A DNA stretch of 5,042 nucleotides from an uncultured Oscillospiraceae bacterium (GCA_900552845.1 USBC01000134.1:1-5042); one strand, 5' to 3'; counted from the first letter of the stretch, positions 1-4,862 are shown. Numbers and translations are program-made. The notes: generated by a model not told the origin, from the letters alone.

Positions 1-117
<117 letters not shown>

Positions 118-123
118 AGTACA

Positions 124-130
124 GGGAGGA
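124..130 (+). promoter_or_regulatory. Ribosome binding site of the HicB/DinB-like gene
   Basis: GGGAGGA six bases before the ATG at 137. It fixes the start directly after the GC-only tract and shows that the gene is intact at its 5' end. Confidence 0.75.
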
Positions 131-136
131 ACAAAA

Positions 137-850
137 ATGGCAATCAAATGTGTATGGGAGCATAATGGCGCGGACAGCCTGCTGTATGCCGCCGACCTGC
201 CGGGTGCCTATGCCCGCGGCGCCGGTCGGGAGGAGACACTGCAAAAGATGCAGCAGGAGCTGCCCCAATTTCTGCAGTGGGCGGGCGGCGAACTGCCGCC
301 GGAGGAGCTGGCACCGGTGATTGTGCAGGAAAAAGAAAGCACCCTGCGGATCGCTGATGCCGACAGCGATGTGCTGTTTGAAAGCGAGCGGCTGCCGCTG
401 ACCCCCGAAGAATACGCGGCGCAGAAGGCGCTGGCACTACGCTCCGCTGCAGATTTTCTGGCGCTGTACCGCTCGATCTCCGATCCGGATCAGAGTGCTT
501 TGCCGCCGCGCGAGACTTTTTACGGGGCGGTGCCGCGGACGGCGCGGGAGATGTACGAGCACACCAAAAATGTAAATGCCTATTACTTTCGGGAGATCGG
601 CATTGCGGCAGATAATGAGGGGGATATCCTCTCCTGTCGCGAGCGGGGCTTCCTGCTGCTGGAGCGGCAGCCGGACTACCTCAAAAATGAGGTGTTCCTT
701 GGCAGTTACGAGGAGGAATGGTCGCTGCGCAAGGTGCTGCGGCGGTTTATCTGGCACGACCGTATCCATGCCAAGGCAATGGCACGCATGGCGGCAAAGA
801 CTTTCGGCGTAGGGCACTTTACCGATCCTTTCGGGTTTGGTATTGGATAA
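137..850 (+). CDS. HicB-like N-terminus fused to a DinB-like domain, function unknown
   Basis: A 237-residue protein with two parts. Residues 12-50 contain YAADLPGAYARG followed by an amphipathic helix, which resembles the small HicB/UPF0150 fold (tyrosine, DLPG, glycine, helix). Residues about 98-225 look like a DinB/YfiT four-helix bundle: H142 in the EHTKN helix and the HxxxH pair H207/H211 (WHDRIHAKAMAR) match the histidine triad that binds a divalent metal in that superfamily. DinB-like proteins include thiol-dependent transferases, but many have no known reaction, and I infer none here. No signal peptide or membrane segment is visible, so it is probably cytosolic. The ATG is chosen because GGGAGGA (124-130) lies six bases upstream. 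The upstream promoter is not visible; the next gene downstream has its own promoter, so this gene probably stands alone or ends an operon. Confidence 0.8.
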   Translation: MAIKCVWEHNGADSLLYAADLPGAYARGAGREETLQKMQQELPQFLQWAGGELPPEELAPVIVQEKESTLRIADADSDVLFESERLPLTPEEYAAQKALALRSAADFLALYRSISDPDQSALPPRETFYGAVPRTAREMYEHTKNVNAYYFREIGIAADNEGDILSCRERGFLLLERQPDYLKNEVFLGSYEEEWSLRKVLRRFIWHDRIHAKAMARMAAKTFGVGHFTDPFGFGIG

Positions 851-890
851 AATCATCGAAACAGGCGAAATTCAGCACAAGCGGTAAATT

Positions 891-990
891 CGGGCGCAGC
901 CCGCGCGCCGAAGGCGCGTCCCCGCCGCCCCCAAAGGAGCGGCGGGGGTCAGTAGGGGGGCCCAGGCCCCCGCCACACCGGCGGGGCCCG
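891..990. repeat. GC-rich multi-hairpin intergenic element (element 1)
   Basis: Gene-free, very GC-rich element between the DinB-like gene and the cold-shock promoter. A short outer stem CGGGC (891-895)/GCCCG (986-990) encloses successive hairpins: GCGCGCC-GAA-GGCGCGT (903-919), CCCCGCCGC/GCGGCGGGG (920-928/939-947), GGGGGC-CCAG-GCCCCC (956-971) and CGCC/GGCG (971-974/980-983). The one-stem-several-hairpins layout resembles the elements at 3178-3317 and 4932-5019, but the primary sequence is not clearly alignable, so family membership is unproven. It may act as a terminator-like barrier, a REP-type repeat or a transcribed structured RNA. No T-run follows it. The rest of 851-1080 shows nothing else I can name. 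Confidence 0.55.
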
Positions 991-1080
991 CCGTTGCCGA
1001 ATCCTGCCGAAATACCGGCGAGGAAAAGGATTGTCGTCGGACGAAATTTACCCAAAGCGGTTTTGGTGGGGGAATTGCGA

Positions 1081-1109
1081 TTGACTTTACCGGCGGGAGA
1101 TGCTATAAT
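1081..1109 (+). promoter_or_regulatory. Sigma-A promoter of the cold-shock gene
   Basis: TTGACT (1081-1086) and TATAAT (1104-1109) are separated by exactly 17 bases, and TG at 1101-1102 makes an extended -10. Transcription should begin near 1115-1117, leaving a leader of about 117 nucleotides before the cold-shock ATG. The -35 region (TTGACTTTACC) is the same as that of the DUF1292 promoter on the other strand. Confidence 0.85.
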
Positions 1110-1115
1110 CAAGGC

Positions 1116-1232
1116 GTATTCAAGATCACCACTTTAGCCCCGCTTGCTGCACGGCATTGTTGTTTTGATCCTGCAGCGGCTCGGGTTTTGTTTTTTTGGG
1201 TACGAAAATATTTTATTGCAGGAGGTACCCGA
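1116..1232 (+). promoter_or_regulatory. Long structured leader of the cold-shock mRNA (candidate thermosensor)
   Basis: Long leaders are known from cspA-type genes, where RNA refolding controls translation with temperature. Two pairings are visible here. TCCTGCA (1169-1175) is perfectly complementary to TGCAGGA (1217-1223), which contains the Shine-Dalgarno sequence. TTTGGGTAC (1195-1203) pairs with GTACCCGAA (1225-1233, one G-T wobble), placing the ribosome site in a 21-base loop and the first base of the start codon in the stem. Both together would form an H-type pseudoknot. The temperature role is inferred from the gene family. Confidence 0.5.
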
Positions 1233-1445
1233 ATGAATAAAGGTACTGTCAAATGGTTCAACGCTGAAAAGGGCTATGGCTTCATCTCCAACGATGAGGG
1301 CGGCGAGGACGTTTTCGTTCATTTCTCCGCTATTCAGGTAGACGGCTTCAAGACTCTCGCTGAGGGTCAGAAGGTCACCTTCGACACCGAGCCCGATCCC
1401 AAGGATACCGGCAAGCTGCGCGCTGTCAACGTTATCCCCCAGTAA
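1233..1445 (+). CDS. csp: Cold-shock protein, CspA family
   Basis: A complete 70-residue single-domain cold-shock protein, the usual length. It begins MNKGTVKWFN and carries both nucleic-acid-binding motifs: RNP1 KGYGFI (13-18) and RNP2 VFVHF (27-31), with surface aromatics W8, Y15, F17, F28, H30 and F31. Such proteins form a five-stranded beta-barrel that binds single-stranded RNA or DNA and acts as an RNA chaperone in the cytoplasm. The reading frame is open upstream to 1188, but the ATG at 1233 is right because GGAGG (1221-1225) sits just before it and family members start at this point. It has its own promoter (1081-1109), a long leader and its own terminator (1458-1493), so it is monocistronic. 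Family assignment is secure; which csp paralogue cannot be told. Confidence 0.97.
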   Translation: MNKGTVKWFNAEKGYGFISNDEGGEDVFVHFSAIQVDGFKTLAEGQKVTFDTEPDPKDTGKLRAVNVIPQ

Positions 1446-1457
1446 TTAAACCGATTC

Positions 1458-1493
1458 AAAGCTCCCTGCCCTGCGGCGGGGAGCTTTTTCTTT
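1458..1493 (+). terminator. Intrinsic terminator of the cold-shock gene
   Basis: AAAGCTCCCTGCC (1458-1470) pairs with GGCGGGGAGCTTT (1475-1487) across a CTGC loop; the only imperfection in 13 pairs is one T-G wobble. It is followed by CTTTTTCTTT. It begins 12 bases after the stop codon. Confidence 0.93.
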
Positions 1494-1506
1494 GGGAACG
1501 GACGCC

Positions 1507-1535
1507 TTGCCGAATGTATGCCGATACGGTATAAT
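1507..1535 (+). promoter_or_regulatory. Promoter of the histidine phosphatase gene
   Basis: A perfect -10 TATAAT (1530-1535) lies 17 bases after a weak -35 TTGCCG (1507-1512). The predicted start is near 1542, about 26 bases before the ATG. Its position directly after the cold-shock terminator supports an independent transcript. Confidence 0.7.
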
Positions 1536-1567
1536 GTCAAATGTAATATCCATAAGGGGGATCGACC

Positions 1568-2116
1568 ATGAAAACGACATTTTATATGGTACGGCACGGA
1601 CAGCCCGACTGGGACTGGGCAGAAAAGATGCGCTTCTTCGGGCCGTGCAGTGCCTATATGCCGCTGACGCCGCTGGGCGTAGAGCAGATCGAGCACACTG
1701 CCTGCGACCCCTTGTTGCGTGGGTCAGCGTTTATTCTTGCATCGCCCTACACCCGCACCATGCAGTCGGCACAGATCCTATCACGGCGGCTGGACTTGCC
1801 TGTAACAGTGGAGTGGGAGCTGCACGAATGGCTATACGACCGCAATATGCGGGGCGATCTGCCAACGGCAGATGAGCGCTTCGGGCGAACAGATATGAGC
1901 CGCTGCTTTTACCACTACATGGAACACGACAAGCTGACCGGCGAGGATAACTGCGAGACCTATGCCGTCATCGCGGAGCGAGTGCTTGGCTGCCTGCGTC
2001 GCTACGACGGACAGGCGGAAAAGATCATTGTAGTGTGTCACGAGGGAGTAATCCGCAGCGTGACCGGTATGAAGGCCGTCAATCTGGGGCAGATTGTACC
2101 CATTCAGCTGGAATAG
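1568..2116 (+). CDS. Histidine phosphatase family protein (phosphoglycerate mutase-like)
   Basis: A 182-residue protein of the histidine phosphatase superfamily. The RHG signature is at residues 9-11 (YMVRHG), so H10 is the likely phospho-accepting histidine. R63 in SPYTRTMQSAQ is the second phosphate-binding arginine, an acidic residue near E84/E87 would be the proton donor, and H158 in VVCHEG is the second catalytic histidine. All core residues are therefore present. The family covers phosphoglycerate mutases, cobalamin and sugar-phosphate phosphatases and others, and the sequence does not show the substrate. The RFFGPCSAYMPLTPLG stretch (22-37) is the usual region leading to LTxxG. The ATG is supported by AAGGGGG (1554-1560), seven bases upstream. 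Its own promoter precedes it. No terminator follows, so transcription may continue into xdhC, 91 bases downstream. Confidence 0.9.
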   Translation: MKTTFYMVRHGQPDWDWAEKMRFFGPCSAYMPLTPLGVEQIEHTACDPLLRGSAFILASPYTRTMQSAQILSRRLDLPVTVEWELHEWLYDRNMRGDLPTADERFGRTDMSRCFYHYMEHDKLTGEDNCETYAVIAERVLGCLRRYDGQAEKIIVVCHEGVIRSVTGMKAVNLGQIVPIQLE

Positions 2117-2173
2117 GGTACAAAGGGTACCGCAAATAGGCGGTTCCTCACAAAGTTCTGCGGACAGTGGTCA

Positions 2174-2188
2174 GCCCCTGCACGGGGC
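2174..2188 (+). other. Small hairpin just before the xdhC ribosome site
   Basis: GCCCC (2174-2178) and GGGGC (2184-2188) enclose a five-base loop, ending only four bases before AAGGAG (2193-2198). It has no T-run, so it is not a terminator. It may stabilise the message or affect ribosome access; this is inference. The rest of the 91-base gap holds no convincing promoter. Confidence 0.35.
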
Positions 2189-2207
2189 AGGGAAGGAGAG
2201 AGACACT

Positions 2208-3155
2208 ATGAAGGAGAGAATTGCGCTGCTGTGCCGTGCGCTGCGTGCGGGGCAGCCTGCCGTTACTGCCCTTGTGACGGGGTGCCGCGGTGCGACGCCG
2301 CGCTCCCCGGGGGCGCTGCTGGTGCTGACAGCAGAGGCTGTCGCCGGTACGGTGGGCGGTGGGCAGGCTGAGCACGATATTTTGGCACCGGCGCAGGAGA
2401 TGCTGGGCAGTGGTCCTGCCGTACAGCAAGGCTGGCACCAGTGTCTTTCTGCCGAGGAGCTGCGCCACATGGGACAGGAATACGGCGGAGAGGAGGAGAT
2501 CCTGTTGCTGCGGTGGACATCGCAGGATCTGCCGCTGGCGGAGCAGATGGTGCTTGCCATGGAGCAAAACGCCGACTGCTCTTTGCAAATTGAGTATAAG
2601 GAAGGCTGCTGGCGCGGCACTCTGCTGCCGGAGGCGGTAACCACCGCCGCAGCAGGGCGCTTTACCCTGAAGCTGCAGGAGGGCGGGCGGTGCTATGTAT
2701 TCGGCGGCGGGCATGTCAGTCAGGCGCTGGTACCGCTGCTGGCCGGAGTGGGCTTTTCCTGCGTGGTGCTGGACGAGCGTCCCGACTATACGACCCCGGC
2801 GCTGTTCCCAGCAGCAGAAACCCGCTGCGGTGTGCTGCCGGAGCTTGCCGCCGCCATTCCCTTTTCTGCCGGAGACAGTGTCATTATCATGACGAGGGGG
2901 CATCAGGGGGACTATGAGGTGCTATGCGAGGCGCTGCGCAGTCCGGTATGGTACCTTGGCATGGTGGGCAGCCACCGGAAAACGGAGGCAACTCTTGAGA
3001 GGCTGCGGCAGGACGGCTTTTCTGAGTCGGATCGACGGCGCATTGTGACGCCCATCGGGTTGGCGATCGACGCCGAGACCCCCGCCGAGATTGCGGTCAG
3101 CATTGCCGCCCAACTGATTCAGAAGCGGGCGGCGCGGCGGCGGGAGAATGGTTGA
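2208..3155 (+). CDS. xdhC: XdhC/CoxI-family protein, molybdenum hydroxylase maturation
   Basis: A 315-residue two-domain protein. The N-terminal XdhC domain contains VTGCRGATPRSPGALL (23-38) and GTVGGGQAEHDIL (47-59), the pattern typical of this family. The C-terminal Rossmann-like domain contains FGGGHV (165-170), the acidic strand end LDERPDY (188-194), TRGHQGDYE (229-237), GMVGSHRK (251-258) and PIGLAIDAETPAEIAVSIA (282-300). XdhC proteins bind and sulfurate molybdenum cofactor and insert it into xanthine-dehydrogenase-type enzymes; in anaerobic Firmicutes relatives belong to selenium-dependent molybdenum hydroxylase clusters. The frame is open upstream to 2094, overlapping the phosphatase gene, but the ATG at 2208 has AAGGAG (2193-2198) nine bases before it and starts the conserved domain. 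No hydroxylase subunit is visible in the window. The family is certain; the client enzyme is unknown. Confidence 0.88.
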   Translation: MKERIALLCRALRAGQPAVTALVTGCRGATPRSPGALLVLTAEAVAGTVGGGQAEHDILAPAQEMLGSGPAVQQGWHQCLSAEELRHMGQEYGGEEEILLLRWTSQDLPLAEQMVLAMEQNADCSLQIEYKEGCWRGTLLPEAVTTAAAGRFTLKLQEGGRCYVFGGGHVSQALVPLLAGVGFSCVVLDERPDYTTPALFPAAETRCGVLPELAAAIPFSAGDSVIIMTRGHQGDYEVLCEALRSPVWYLGMVGSHRKTEATLERLRQDGFSESDRRRIVTPIGLAIDAETPAEIAVSIAAQLIQKRAARRRENG

Positions 3156-3177
3156 ATTTCTTTTGTAAATCGGGGCA

Positions 3178-3317
3178 GGGCAGCGGCTCAGACGGCGCTC
3201 GCAGGGCGCTCCGGCTGCGCCGGAGCCGGCGGTCGGAGACCGTCGAAGCCGCCCCGCAGGGGCGGCTTGCCCTGCGGGCGAACCTGCCGTCTGGGGGAGC
3301 TCCGCCGCTTTTTGCCC
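3178..3317. repeat. Cloverleaf-like GC-rich element (element 2)
   Basis: A nested fold fills most of the 251-base gap between xdhC and the ferredoxin gene. Outer pairings are GGGC (3178-3181)/GCCC (3314-3317) and AGCGGC (3182-3187)/GCCGCT (3304-3309), then CAGACGGC (3189-3196)/GCCGTCTG (3286-3293), then an 11-pair stem 3197-3207/3269-3279 with one G-T wobble. Inside are three hairpins: GCTCCGGC-TGC-GCCGGAGC (3208-3226), CGGTC-GGA-GACCG (3230-3242) and AAGCCGCCCC-GCA-GGGGCGGCTT (3246-3268). GGCGGCTTGCCCTGCGGGCG (3261-3280) recurs inverted and exact at 4935-4954. It is probably an interspersed repeat and, lying inside a likely transcript, would be copied into RNA. Function is unknown. Confidence 0.75.
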
Positions 3318-3394
3318 AAAGACCCGTCCCAAGCGCTTATCTGCAAACCCTTGGAATGTGCAAACCAATATCACGGCGGGGCAAGCAAGCCGCC

Positions 3395-3401
3395 GAGGAG
3401 G
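3395..3401 (+). promoter_or_regulatory. Ribosome binding site of the ferredoxin gene
   Basis: GAGGAGG five bases before the ATG at 3407. It decides the start: the frame is open back to 3152, but that upstream part reads through the GC-rich element and gives no recognisable protein. Confidence 0.85.
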
Positions 3402-3406
3402 ACATT

Positions 3407-3595
3407 ATGATAAAAATCACACCGGATTTTCCTTGTATTCACTGCGGCGCCTGTGCCGAGGCGTGCCGCCATGGCGTAATTAAAATGGTACCCGACGCAG
3501 AGGGAAAACTTGTTCCCAAAATTTCCTTTTCCTCCTGCCGGTACTGCCGCGCCTGCCGCTGGGCTTGTCCCGTTATCCCGCGGGAGGAGGTTTGA
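3407..3595 (+). CDS. Small 2[4Fe-4S] ferredoxin
   Basis: A 62-residue protein with two four-cysteine cluster motifs, C10-x2-C13-x2-C16-x3-C20 and C44-x2-C47-x2-C50-x3-C54, so it should hold two [4Fe-4S] clusters and carry electrons in the cytoplasm. The second motif ends in the usual CP; the first ends CRH, lacking the proline. The spacer between the motifs (23 residues) is longer than the roughly 18 of small clostridial ferredoxins, and the second motif is arginine-rich (CRYCRACRWAC), giving a positive patch that could suit an acidic partner. The start follows the strong ribosome site at 3395-3401. It follows xdhC in the same direction, 251 bases away with a GC-rich element between, so co-transcription is possible but not shown. 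The redox partner is unknown. Confidence 0.9.
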   Translation: MIKITPDFPCIHCGACAEACRHGVIKMVPDAEGKLVPKISFSSCRYCRACRWACPVIPREEV

Positions 3596-3632
3596 ACGCC
3601 CCCACTGCCCAAACGAAGATCAAATAGCGAAA

Positions 3633-3669
3633 TGCCCGCCCCGTGTACCGATGGTATGCGGAGCGGGCA
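3633..3669. terminator. Long hairpin between convergent genes
   Basis: A 17-position stem 3633-3649/3653-3669 with a GAT loop, one C-A mismatch and two G-T wobbles. It begins 37 bases after the ferredoxin stop and lies between that gene and the minus-strand bactofilin gene. There is no strong T-run on either side; on the minus strand TTTCGCTATTTG follows. It probably serves as a transcript-end structure in one or both directions. Confidence 0.55.
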
Positions 3670-3690
3670 GCTTACAATGAAGACGAAATA

Positions 3691-3711
3691 GCTCCCCGCA
3701 ATGCGGGGAGC
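3691..3711 (-). terminator. Hairpin after the bactofilin gene
   Basis: A perfect nine-pair stem GCTCCCCGC (3691-3699)/GCGGGGAGC (3703-3711) with an AAT loop, 32 bases beyond the bactofilin stop codon. Read on the minus strand it is followed by TATTTCGTCTTC, a weak T-rich tail. It is a plausible bactofilin terminator that could also stop plus-strand transcripts, though no T-run follows on that side. Confidence 0.55.
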
Positions 3712-3743
3712 AGGGTATAATGTTTCCTAAGACAGAGCATGGA

Positions 3744-4118
3744 TCATATCTCGTCCTCGGCGGGAGTATGGCTGCCGTTTACAGACACCTGTCCGTTCAG
3801 GACGCCGCCCTCCTCCACGGTCAGCTTGGCAACCTTGACATCGCTGTTGACCACACCGGTGACTGTAACCACCAGCTTTCCAGCATTGATGCTGTCGCCG
3901 GTGATATTGCCCAACAGCACCAAATGGTCAGCGGTCACGCTGCCCTCCACAGATCCTGTCTTGCTGATATACACATAGCTGGTGGAATTGATATTGCCGA
4001 TAAGCTTGCCGTTGATGCAGATGGGAGAAGCACCCTCGATGTTACCGGTCACGGAATTTCGTGCGCCGATGATCATACATTTCGTTCCATTCCCTTTTAT
4101 TTTCCCATCATATTGCAC
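3744..4118 (-). CDS. Bactofilin family protein (polymer-forming cytoskeletal)
   Basis: From a GTG start this is 124 residues. Residues about 15-115 show the short glycine-spaced beta-helix repeats of bactofilins: GNIEG (25-29), GKLIGNI (37-43), GSVEGSVTADHLVLLGNITG (56-75), AGKLVVTVTGVVNSDVKV (79-96) and KLTVEEGGVLNGQVSV (98-113), with short polar ends. Bactofilins assemble without nucleotide into filaments at the membrane and are linked to cell shape, polarity and wall synthesis. The frame stays open upstream to 4424, but that part overlaps a structured RNA and a terminator (4190-4159) and is not bactofilin-like. The GTG at 4118 is chosen because AAAGGAA lies about seven bases before it; an ATG at 4076 (110 residues) is the alternative. 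No promoter is clear in the 40 bases after the upstream terminator. Confidence 0.85.
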   Translation of the reverse strand: MQYDGKIKGNGTKCMIIGARNSVTGNIEGASPICINGKLIGNINSTSYVYISKTGSVEGSVTADHLVLLGNITGDSINAGKLVVTVTGVVNSDVKVAKLTVEEGGVLNGQVSVNGSHTPAEDEI

Positions 4119-4158
4119 TTTTCTGTTCCTTTCACTCCTGCATTTGCCGAATCCGGAC

Positions 4159-4190
4159 AAAAAGCAAGCCTCCCGGTGCGTGGGAGGTTG
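4159..4190 (-). terminator. Intrinsic terminator of the minus-strand RNA gene
   Basis: On the minus strand CAACCTCCC (4190-4182) pairs with GGGAGG-C-TTG (4174-4165, one bulged C) over a seven-base loop, followed by C and TTTTT (4163-4159). It lies 41 bases before the bactofilin start, so it ends an upstream transcript or attenuates bactofilin expression. Confidence 0.8.
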
Positions 4191-4369
4191 AAAACAACCG
4201 GAATCGAAGCGCTCGAAAGCAAAAGCCCCGCCATGCCGTTGCGCCGCTAATAAAACCCCGTCTTGTAAGACAAGGTGGGTAGCCTCCCGTGCTTTCACGC
4301 TCCCTTCTTCCATCTTGCGATGGGAGGTCTGCAATCCGGCAGCGGAGTTCCGGCTCCCGATAAGAAAGT
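4159..4369 (-). ncRNA. Structured non-coding RNA, probable 6S RNA
   Basis: About 210 nucleotides on the minus strand between a TGATATGAT extended -10 and an intrinsic terminator. The predicted fold has a closing stem CCGC-TGCCG-(GA)-TTGC (4345-4331) with GCAA-CGGCA-(TG)-GCGG (4242-4228), 13 pairs, extended by AGCC (4355-4352)/GGCT (4227-4224). Its apical arm is CCTCCC (4327-4322)/GGGAGG (4288-4283), with the GNRA hairpin CCATC-GCAA-GATGG and the hairpin CGTG-AAAG-CACG inside. The 3' side carries ACCC-AC-CTTGT-CTT-ACAAG-AC-GGGGT (4280-4255). Paired ends, a central opening with a small 3'-side hairpin holding ACCTTG, and the size all fit 6S RNA, which binds housekeeping RNA polymerase. The name rests on remembered consensus features, not on a search. 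The open frame through here is probably chance. Confidence 0.55.
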
Positions 4370-4374
4370 GTTGG

Positions 4375-4403
4375 ATCATATCATACGGCGCTGACGCACA
4401 CAG
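4375..4403 (-). promoter_or_regulatory. Candidate promoter of the structured RNA
   Basis: Minus-strand TATGAT (4380-4375) is preceded by TGA, making an extended -10; an overlapping TATGAT sits at 4385-4380. The -35 position (CTGTGT, 4403-4398) matches poorly. The predicted start is near 4369. Confidence 0.45.
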
Positions 4404-4473
4404 CAGGGTGATGGATTGCTCCAAGGACTTCTGTATTCCGTTCAGCTTATTCTTTTATATGCGGGGGACGATG

Positions 4474-4794
4474 TTATTCTTCCTCGTCACCCTCCAAAAA
4501 ATCGTATTCCTCGCTGAGCTTGTCGCGGAAAATTTCGGCAACACGCTCAAACTCCTCATCGTCCTGAATGGTATCCAGATACGCTTCGCCGTCCTCGTCC
4601 AGCTCCTCGCTGACCTTGAGAAACACCAGCTCGGCAGCCTCCATCAGTGCCTGCTCGGGATCCTCATTGATCGGCTCCAGCGCCATGTACTCTACGCCAT
4701 CTACCTCGGCACAGGCAACGATTCTGTACTCGCTTTCTACGCCGTCCTCGTCCATCAGGGTCAGAATATCCTCGCCCCAGTTTTCATTTTCCAT
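4474..4794 (-). CDS. DUF1292 family protein
   Basis: A 106-residue, strongly acidic protein (start MENENWGEDILTLMDEDG) with the order typical of DUF1292, a family widespread in Firmicutes and of unknown function. Residues 9-41 (DILTLMDEDGVESEYRIVACAEVDGVEYMALEPI) contain the central motif: strand, DEDG turn, E-x-E-Y-R-I, then a strand pair ending YxALxP. Residues 45-66 form a helix and strand, and DEEFERVAEIFRD (78-90) a C-terminal helix. There is no signal or membrane segment. The ATG at 4794 is supported by AAAGGAGG (4810-4803), eight bases upstream, and by a near-consensus promoter at 4855-4827. In many Firmicutes this family is encoded near ruvX and mltG-type genes; no such neighbour is visible here. 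No clear terminator follows the stop codon, so read-through into the RNA gene is possible. Confidence 0.9.
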   Translation of the reverse strand: MENENWGEDILTLMDEDGVESEYRIVACAEVDGVEYMALEPINEDPEQALMEAAELVFLKVSEELDEDGEAYLDTIQDDEEFERVAEIFRDKLSEEYDFLEGDEEE

Positions 4795-4802
4795 TGTGGT
4801 AT

Positions 4803-4810
4803 CCTCCTTT
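4803..4810 (-). promoter_or_regulatory. Ribosome binding site of the DUF1292 gene
   Basis: Minus-strand AAAGGAGG, a full-strength Shine-Dalgarno sequence, eight bases before the ATG at 4794. Confidence 0.88.
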
Positions 4811-4826
4811 GGATTTCTCTACTCTT

Positions 4827-4855
4827 ATATTATGCGAAAACAAGGGTAAAGTCAA
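4827..4855 (-). promoter_or_regulatory. Promoter of the DUF1292 gene
   Basis: Minus-strand TTGACT (4855-4850) and TAATAT (4832-4827) are separated by 17 bases. The predicted start near 4820 leaves a leader of about 26 nucleotides. The -35 block TTGACTTTACC is identical to that of the cold-shock promoter. Confidence 0.8.
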
Positions 4856-4862
4856 CCGCTAC

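Noticed and set aside
994..1002. TTGCCGAAT occurring at 994, 1507 and 4144
   Set aside because: Contexts differ (element edge, promoter -35, after a terminator); three copies of a 9-mer without a shared role is probably chance.
819..1112. 97-codon open frame on the minus strand across element 1
   Set aside because: It arises from stop-poor GC-rich DNA, has no ribosome site and contains hairpins and a promoter of the other strand.
1188..1232. Upstream start for the cold-shock protein
   Set aside because: Family members start at MxKGTVKWFN and the ribosome site lies inside this extension.
2094..2207. N-terminal extension of xdhC overlapping the phosphatase gene
   Set aside because: The extra 38 residues match no part of the family and the ATG at 2208 has a good ribosome site.
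3152..3406. N-terminal extension of the ferredoxin through the GC-rich element
   Set aside because: Composition follows the repeat, with no ribosome site at 3152; the strong site at 3395 sets the start.
3716..3721. Plus-strand TATAAT between the convergent genes
   Set aside because: The matching -35 position falls inside a hairpin with no TTGACA-like sequence, and no gene follows.
4119..4424. In-frame 102-codon upstream extension of bactofilin on the minus strand
   Set aside because: It crosses an intrinsic terminator and a strongly folded RNA, shows no bactofilin-like repeats, and a GTG with a Shine-Dalgarno sequence exists at 4118.
4568..4849. Serine-rich 93-codon open frame on the plus strand
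   Set aside because: It is the antisense shadow of the acidic DUF1292 gene.
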